The notes under the pieces are model-generated. The model was not told where the DNA came from. It made no database searches and saw only the letters and a list, made by a program, of their open reading frames with translations. This document shows positions 59,538 to 64,000 of a stretch of DNA of 64,000 nucleotides, in pieces; position 1 is the stretch's first letter, and each line of letters opens with the position of its first letter. Source of the stretch: Wenzhouxiangella sp. XN201 (lineage in GTDB: Bacteria > Pseudomonadota > Gammaproteobacteria > Xanthomonadales > Wenzhouxiangellaceae); contig NZ_JAAIVI010000017.1 of NCBI RefSeq assembly GCF_011008905.1, forward strand, positions 992,001 through 1,056,000, given 5' to 3'. Position numbers and translations under genes: made by a program.

Positions 59538-61780
59538 TCCGCCGCCTGCCCGTCGAGCAAATGTCGGTCGAGAAACTCGGCGATCGTACGGTAGACGTGC
59601 AGGCGTGGGCCGTCCCCGGCAATGGCGTGTTTTTCGCCGGGATAGGTCATCAGCTCGAAGGGAAAGGCGCGCTCCTGCAAGGCATGCATCAGCTTGGTCG
59701 AATGCGTGAACAGCACGTTGTCATCGGCCATGCCGTGGATCAGCAGCAGGGGGTCGGCCATCGCATCGGCGTAGGTCAGTACATTGCCATTCTCGTAGGC
59801 TTCCGGGTGATCCTGCGGCCGGCCCAGGTAGCGTTCGGTGTAGTGCGTGTCGTACAGCGACCAGTCTGTGACCGGGGCAACCGAGACCGCGGCTGCGAAT
59901 TCACCAGGATACTGGCCCAGGGCCAACAGGCTCATGTAGCCGCCGTAGCTCCAGCCGAACATGCCGATGCGTTCGGGATCGACGAAGTCCTGTGACCGCA
60001 GCCAGTCGACCCCCACCATCTGGTCCACCATCTCGACCTGGCCAAGCTTGAGATAAGCCGCGTCCTGGAAGGCCTTGCCCTGGCGCTCGACGCCGCGATT
60101 GTCGAGGGAAAAGACCAGGTAGCCGCGCCGGGCCATGTACTGGTCGACAAGCATGCGCCGTGACCAGCTGTCGGTGACCATGCGATGGGTGGGACCGCCG
60201 TAGACGTGGATGAAGACCGGATATTGCCGGTCCGGATCGAATTCGGCCGGGCGCAGCAGGCGATAGTGGAGTTCGTGCCCCTGTGGCGCAACGATTGTGC
60301 CGAATTCGGTCGGCCGATGGTCTTCGTACCAGGGACCGTAGGGATGATCCTCGGTAATGCGGTTCTCCACCAGCCAGGCCAGGCGTTCACCGTCAATGCC
60401 GTGCAGGGAAAGCTGCGGCGGCTGGCTGCTGTTCGAGAAGGTGTCGACGTACACTCGGGCCTGTCGATCCATGCTGATCTCGTGCCAGCCGGAACGTCGC
60501 GAAATCCGGTTGACCGCTTCCGGCGACCGGGTGATCAGCGACTGACGGTAGAGGTGCTTTTCGGTGGTCGCCGCTTCCGACGCGGTGAAATAGACCATGC
60601 CCAACTCTTCATCGACGCCGATCAGTTCGTCGACCTGCCAATCGCCGTCGGTGAGGCGGCGGATCAGCCCGCCTTCGTAGTCGTAAAGATAGAGGTGGCG
60701 GAATCCGTCGCGCTCGGACGACCAGATGAACGCCGGCATGTCGTCGAGGAAGTGCAGGTCGTCGTGCAGATTGATCCAGGTCTCGCTGGTTTCAGTCAGC
60801 AGAGTGCGGGCTTCGCCACTGTCGATGTTGGCGACCACCAGCTCCAGGGTCTGCTGGTTACGGCTCTGGCGCTGGATCGCGAGTTGGTCACCATTGGGTA
60901 GCCAGTTTACGCGCGGAATGTAGATGTCGGATTCCTCGCCCAGCGCCATCCACTCGATCTCGCCCGATGTGATGTCGACCACGCCGAGCCGGTAGGTGAC
61001 ATTGTCGGTGCCGGCATAGGGGTAGCGCTGCTCGACCATGCGGATCGCATCGGCTTCGACTTCGTAGCGGCGCGTCACTTCGACCGGGGATTCGTCGATT
61101 TCAAGGAAGGCGATGTGCTCGCCAGTCGGTGACCACCAGAAGCCGGTCGAGCGCCCCATCTCTTCCTGGGCGATGAATTCAGCCACGCCGCTGGCGGTCG
61201 TTTCGGTGGCGCTGTCGGTCAGGGGACGGGCTTCGCCCGATTCGATTTCGGCCAGCCACAGCTCACGCTCGCGCACGAAGGCCACGTGCCGGCCGTCGGG
61301 GGCGATCTGCGGGTCGGTGTCGAAGGCTTCCGAGTCGGTCAACTGGCGGACTTCGCGCGCCTCGGCCTGCATGTCGAGCAAGTAGATGTTGCCGCCGATG
61401 GGGAACAGCAGGAAGCGGCCGTCGCCCGACCAGCGATAGTCGACGATGCCGCGAAGATCGGCGATGCGTTCGCGCTCGCGCCGGGCCTGTTCGGCGGCCG
61501 ATAACTCGACTTCATCTGCCATGACCGCGTCGGCGGCGACCAGCACGCGCGATTGTCCGTCCTCGACGTGAAACTCCCACAGGTCGAGCAGGTTGCGGTC
61601 GTCCTCGCGGCCCTTGAGGAACGTCACCCGATCACCGGCCGGGGACAGTTCGGGCTGGCGAAGCGTCGGGCCGGCGAGATCGGGGCTGGCGAAGATGCGC
61701 TCCAGGGTCAGCTCCGCCGCTTCGAGCGATTGACAAGCGGCCAGTAGCACGAAGGTCGTCAGGAAGATGCGTCGGTGCAT
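59534..61780 (-). CDS. Exported dipeptidyl-peptidase IV-type S9 peptidase
   Basis: A 748-residue secreted peptidase with signal peptide (residues 1-21, [10 protein letters not shown]; the cysteine could be a lipobox variant). A DPP-IV beta-propeller contains the double-glutamate motif [15 protein letters not shown] that holds the substrate N-terminus. The hydrolase domain has S611 (GWSYGGYM), aspartate in GMADDNVLF and histidine in GEKHAI. It would remove Xaa-Pro dipeptides from peptides. It leads a two-gene unit with purT. Confidence 0.92.
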   Translation of the reverse strand: MHRRIFLTTFVLLAACQSLEAAELTLERIFASPDLAGPTLRQPELSPAGDRVTFLKGREDDRNLLDLWEFHVEDGQSRVLVAADAVMADEVELSAAEQARRERERIADLRGIVDYRWSGDGRFLLFPIGGNIYLLDMQAEAREVRQLTDSEAFDTDPQIAPDGRHVAFVRERELWLAEIESGEARPLTDSATETTASGVAEFIAQEEMGRSTGFWWSPTGEHIAFLEIDESPVEVTRRYEVEADAIRMVEQRYPYAGTDNVTYRLGVVDITSGEIEWMALGEESDIYIPRVNWLPNGDQLAIQRQSRNQQTLELVVANIDSGEARTLLTETSETWINLHDDLHFLDDMPAFIWSSERDGFRHLYLYDYEGGLIRRLTDGDWQVDELIGVDEELGMVYFTASEAATTEKHLYRQSLITRSPEAVNRISRRSGWHEISMDRQARVYVDTFSNSSQPPQLSLHGIDGERLAWLVENRITEDHPYGPWYEDHRPTEFGTIVAPQGHELHYRLLRPAEFDPDRQYPVFIHVYGGPTHRMVTDSWSRRMLVDQYMARRGYLVFSLDNRGVERQGKAFQDAAYLKLGQVEMVDQMVGVDWLRSQDFVDPERIGMFGWSYGGYMSLLALGQYPGEFAAAVSVAPVTDWSLYDTHYTERYLGRPQDHPEAYENGNVLTYADAMADPLLLIHGMADDNVLFTHSTKLMHALQERAFPFELMTYPGEKHAIAGDGPRLHVYRTIAEFLDRHLLDGQAAE

Positions 61781-61866
61781 GGCAGTATCAGGACAGTGCC
61801 GGTTCGGGTCAGCCCGATATTGTGTGCCTCCGGGTCTGGAATGGCAAATTCACCCCGCTTCCCGAC

Positions 61867-61895
61867 AAAAAAACGGCCCGGAAGTCCGGGCCGTT
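61867..61895 (-). terminator. Rho-independent terminator of the secreted alpha/beta protein gene
   Basis: On the minus strand the 10-bp stem AACGGCCCGG/CCGGGCCGTT with a four-base loop runs into seven T residues, about 37 bases after the gene's stop. Confidence 0.9.
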
Positions 61896-61931
61896 CGAAT
61901 GATCGCCATGTGCTGTCCTGGGCGCAGTCGT

Positions 61932-62699
61932 TCAGTCTTCTTCGAGACGGCTGAGCTCGTCCTCGCGACGCAGCATGTCCGTGAAGTATTCCCAGTCGTC
62001 GCGCAGGGCGTCTCCGAACTGTTCCCACAATTCGTCGGCACGCTCTTCGCCGGCGGCTTTCACGACCGTGTCGTAGGGTCCGGCACGATCTTCGTCCAAG
62101 GCCGCGAAGTTGTCATAGTGCGCGACGACGAAGTAGTCGGGTTCCGTAGAGTCGTTGCCAATATTCTGGTACCAGGTACCCAGGTGTTCATATTCAGCTT
62201 CCTTCATGATGCCGGTAATGGCACTCACGGCATCGCGGAAGTCGCTGTTGTCGTCGACGCGGAAATGATGCAGGCGCACGACCGTGTAGCCTTCGGCCTC
62301 CCCGCTCCAGTCGGCCATATGGCGGGCGTAGTGGGTGGAGACCGATTCGACATGCGGCGTGAGGTGCTCTTCGTGCTCCGGCCAGCAAGCTTTTCCCGCC
62401 TCCCAGGGAGAATCCATTTCGGCCCAGTTGTCCATTCGGGAGACAAAGTGATACTGGCGGCCTTCACCCCCGACGTTGCTCCAGGTACTCCAGGTGCCAG
62501 CGTCTTCGTGTTCCTCCAGACAGGCATGGTAGTCCTTGACGGCCTCGCGGAAAGCGGAGTCGTGTCCGATCTTGACACCGACTTCGGTGATTTGAAGCAT
62601 GTAGCTGTCGTTTTCTTCCTGTGCAAGCGCGGCTGTGCCTCCCCCCAGGAGGACACAGGCGCTCAGCGTCAGAGTCAGTTTGGTCATGGTCGATTTCAT
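61932..62699 (-). CDS. Secreted protein with two tandem dimeric alpha/beta-barrel-like domains
   Basis: A 255-residue exported protein starting at ATG 62699 (GGGAG upstream); signal peptide ends near residue 26 (GGTAALAQ). Two similar halves follow: one with ITEVGVKIGHDSAFREAVKDY and YHFVSRMDNWAEMD, the other with LHHFRVDDNSDFRDAVSAI and YFVVAHYDNFAALD, so the gene arose by internal duplication. The pattern recalls NIPSNAP/ABM-type ferredoxin-like domains and the single-domain protein at 46685-47158. A CRP/Clp-type site lies 53 bases upstream. Function unknown. Confidence 0.75.
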   Translation of the reverse strand: MKSTMTKLTLTLSACVLLGGGTAALAQEENDSYMLQITEVGVKIGHDSAFREAVKDYHACLEEHEDAGTWSTWSNVGGEGRQYHFVSRMDNWAEMDSPWEAGKACWPEHEEHLTPHVESVSTHYARHMADWSGEAEGYTVVRLHHFRVDDNSDFRDAVSAITGIMKEAEYEHLGTWYQNIGNDSTEPDYFVVAHYDNFAALDEDRAGPYDTVVKAAGEERADELWEQFGDALRDDWEYFTDMLRREDELSRLEED

Positions 62700-62751
62700 G
62701 GCTGAACTCCCAAGTGAAAATGTCAATCGCATTGAATAATGATCAATGAAA

Positions 62752-62767
62752 TGTGAAACATATCACA
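62752..62767. promoter_or_regulatory. CRP/Clp-type binding site between nadA and the secreted-protein gene
   Basis: TGTGAAACATATCACA matches TGTGA-N6-TCACA exactly in an AT-rich divergent intergenic region. It is 53 bases before the secreted-protein start and 146 bases before nadA, so control of the former is more likely. Confidence 0.6.
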
Positions 62768-62912
62768 AAAATAGGGGCTTTCGCCATGGGGATGTGTGCG
62801 AGGGAGCGCCTGTCCGGGCGCTCGGTCGTGGAAAATTGATGCTGGCCACCCCACATGTGTGAAGCCAGGCGGTTAACATGCCGTCGTCTTGATTGGTGGA
62901 TACCCCAAAAGC

Positions 62913-64000
62913 ATGCAAAGCAACAACCCGCAAACACCCGCCCATCTCGTCTTTGACCAGGGCGTTCGAGACCGAACAGACGCACTTTACGAGCGGGTGC
63001 GCGACGTTGTCCCGGCGGTTGAATGGCCGATGTACGCGCCGCTGGTCGACGCCATTAACCGGCTCAAGGTCGAGCGCAATGCCGTCGTCCTGGCGCACAA
63101 TTACATGACGCCGGAAATTTTCAACTGCGTCGGCGACATCACTGGCGACTCGCTCAGGTTGGCCCAGGTGGCGGCCGAAGCCGAGCAGGACATCATCGTC
63201 CAGGCCGGCGTGCACTTCATGGCCGAAACGGCCAAGATCCTGTCGCCGGAGAAGACGGTCCTGATTCCCGACCTGGAAGCCGGCTGCTCGCTGGCTGCCT
63301 CGATCACCGGAGAGGACGTGCGGCGCATCCGGGCCGCCTATCCCGATTATCCGATCGTGACCTACGTGAACACCTCTGCCGAGGTCAAGGCAGAGTCCGA
63401 TATCTGCTGCACCTCTTCCAACGCCGTGGGCGTGGTCGAGGCCATCGCCGCGCAGTGGGGCAGTGACACTGTCATCATGATCCCCGACGAATACCTGGCG
63501 AAGAACGTCGCCAGCCAGACGGACATCCGTATCCTGACTTGGAAAGGCGATTGCGAGGTACACGAGAAATTCACGCGCGCCGAGATCGAGCAGTTGCGCG
63601 CCGAGCACCCGGACGCGATGATCATCACCCATCCTGAATGCCCGCCCGAGGTACTCGGGGCAGCCGACTTCGCCGGCTCGACCGGTGCCATGTCGGCCTG
63701 GGTGAGCGAGTATCGGCCCAAAAAGGCGATCCTGATTACCGAGTGCTCGATGAGCGACAACGTGGCCGTGGCCAATCCGGGCACGCAGTTCATCCGCCCC
63801 TGCAACCTGTGTCCGCACATGAAGCGCATCACGCTGGAGAAGATCTATCGGACACTGCGTGATCTGCGCTACGAGATCCATGTTTCCACAGATATTGCCG
63901 ATCGTGCGCGGGCCAGCCTGCGTGCGATGCTTGATCTCCCGCGCGGTGCCCAGCCGCCAGGCTTCGATACGTCCAGGCCCGAGCGCCGCGCCGAATACGT
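62913..64000 (+). CDS. nadA: Quinolinate synthase (3' end beyond window)
   Basis: The frame starts at ATG 62913 and is open to the window edge (362 codons). NadA condenses iminoaspartate with dihydroxyacetone phosphate to quinolinate, using a [4Fe-4S] cluster. Family motifs are AHNYMTPEI, GDITGDSLRLAQ, VQAGVHFMAETAKIL, DLEAGCSLA (C125), VTYVNTSAEVKAESDICCTSSNA, HPECPPEV and RPCNLCPHMKRI; the cluster cysteines are in DLEAGCSLA, ICCTSSNA and CNLCPHMK. NadE of the same pathway lies at 41445-43064. Confidence 0.95.
   Translation, partial: MQSNNPQTPAHLVFDQGVRDRTDALYERVRDVVPAVEWPMYAPLVDAINRLKVERNAVVLAHNYMTPEIFNCVGDITGDSLRLAQVAAEAEQDIIVQAGVHFMAETAKILSPEKTVLIPDLEAGCSLAASITGEDVRRIRAAYPDYPIVTYVNTSAEVKAESDICCTSSNAVGVVEAIAAQWGSDTVIMIPDEYLAKNVASQTDIRILTWKGDCEVHEKFTRAEIEQLRAEHPDAMIITHPECPPEVLGAADFAGSTGAMSAWVSEYRPKKAILITECSMSDNVAVANPGTQFIRPCNLCPHMKRITLEKIYRTLRDLRYEIHVSTDIADRARASLRAMLDLPRGAQPPGFDTSRPERRAEY

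Noticed and set aside
62731-62748. FNR-like TTGA...TCAA palindrome before the secreted-protein gene
   Set aside because: Spacing and half-sites do not match TTGAT-N4-ATCAA.

Overview
The window looks like chromosomal DNA of a GC-rich (roughly 60-65 %, estimated by eye) gammaproteobacterium near the Lysobacterales/Xanthomonadales or Wenzhouxiangella-type lineages. This rests on gene order and protein character: sucCD beside pilRS, an algR-hemCD-hemXY block, an lptM-dapF-DUF484-xerC-hslVU block, a complete mlaFEDCBA operon, and secreted S9 peptidases with a large TonB-dependent receptor. The assignment is inference. I saw no rRNA, tRNA, CRISPR array, phage genes or intact insertion sequence.

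Region 1 (1-17 kb): the end of a thiamine-diphosphate E1 dehydrogenase gene, a TonB-like proline-rich protein, NADP isocitrate dehydrogenase, an omega-amidase, a 975-residue TonB-dependent receptor, an S9 peptidase, LexA with a perfect SOS operator, a moxR-DUF58-tgpA-slp cluster following phhAB, and an FAD oxidoreductase. Region 2 (17-33 kb): rpoH, the mlaFEDCBA lipid-transport operon, hslVU, xerC, DUF484, dapF, lptM, then an esterase, an AlgR-type regulator and heme genes hemC, hemD, hemX and hemY. An intrinsic terminator lies 26 bases before hemD, with upstream segments that could form an attenuator. Region 3 (33-43 kb): pilS-pilR-egtB-egtD on the minus strand, then sucCD and nadE.

Region 4 (43-55.6 kb) is accessory. 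A 700-residue regulator with a SARP-like DNA-binding domain, a TolB-like domain and TPRs is followed by a same-strand run of about 13 genes: two short-chain dehydrogenases, three NTF2/SnoaL-type proteins (one fused to a cupin), an extradiol-type VOC enzyme, an SMP-30-like secreted protein, two polytopic membrane proteins, a small secreted protein and a set of DUF6090-like single-span proteins with a truncated third copy. The promoter of the first gene in the run carries three TGACG direct repeats at exactly 11-base spacing, the layout known for SARP regulators. I infer a regulated small-molecule conversion or detoxification module; its substrate is not visible.

Region 5 (55.7-64 kb): isocitrate dehydrogenase kinase/phosphatase (aceK), purT, a DPP-IV-type peptidase, a secreted duplicated alpha/beta protein and the start of nadA. 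Two copies of a non-coding element of about 530 bp with terminal inverted repeats sit in opposite orientation at 33009-33541 and 57548-58077 and bracket region 4. Shorter inverted-repeat elements of three other sequence families lie at 22330-22407, 24414-24541 and 41342-41415, and a further repeat element lies at 7161-7351.
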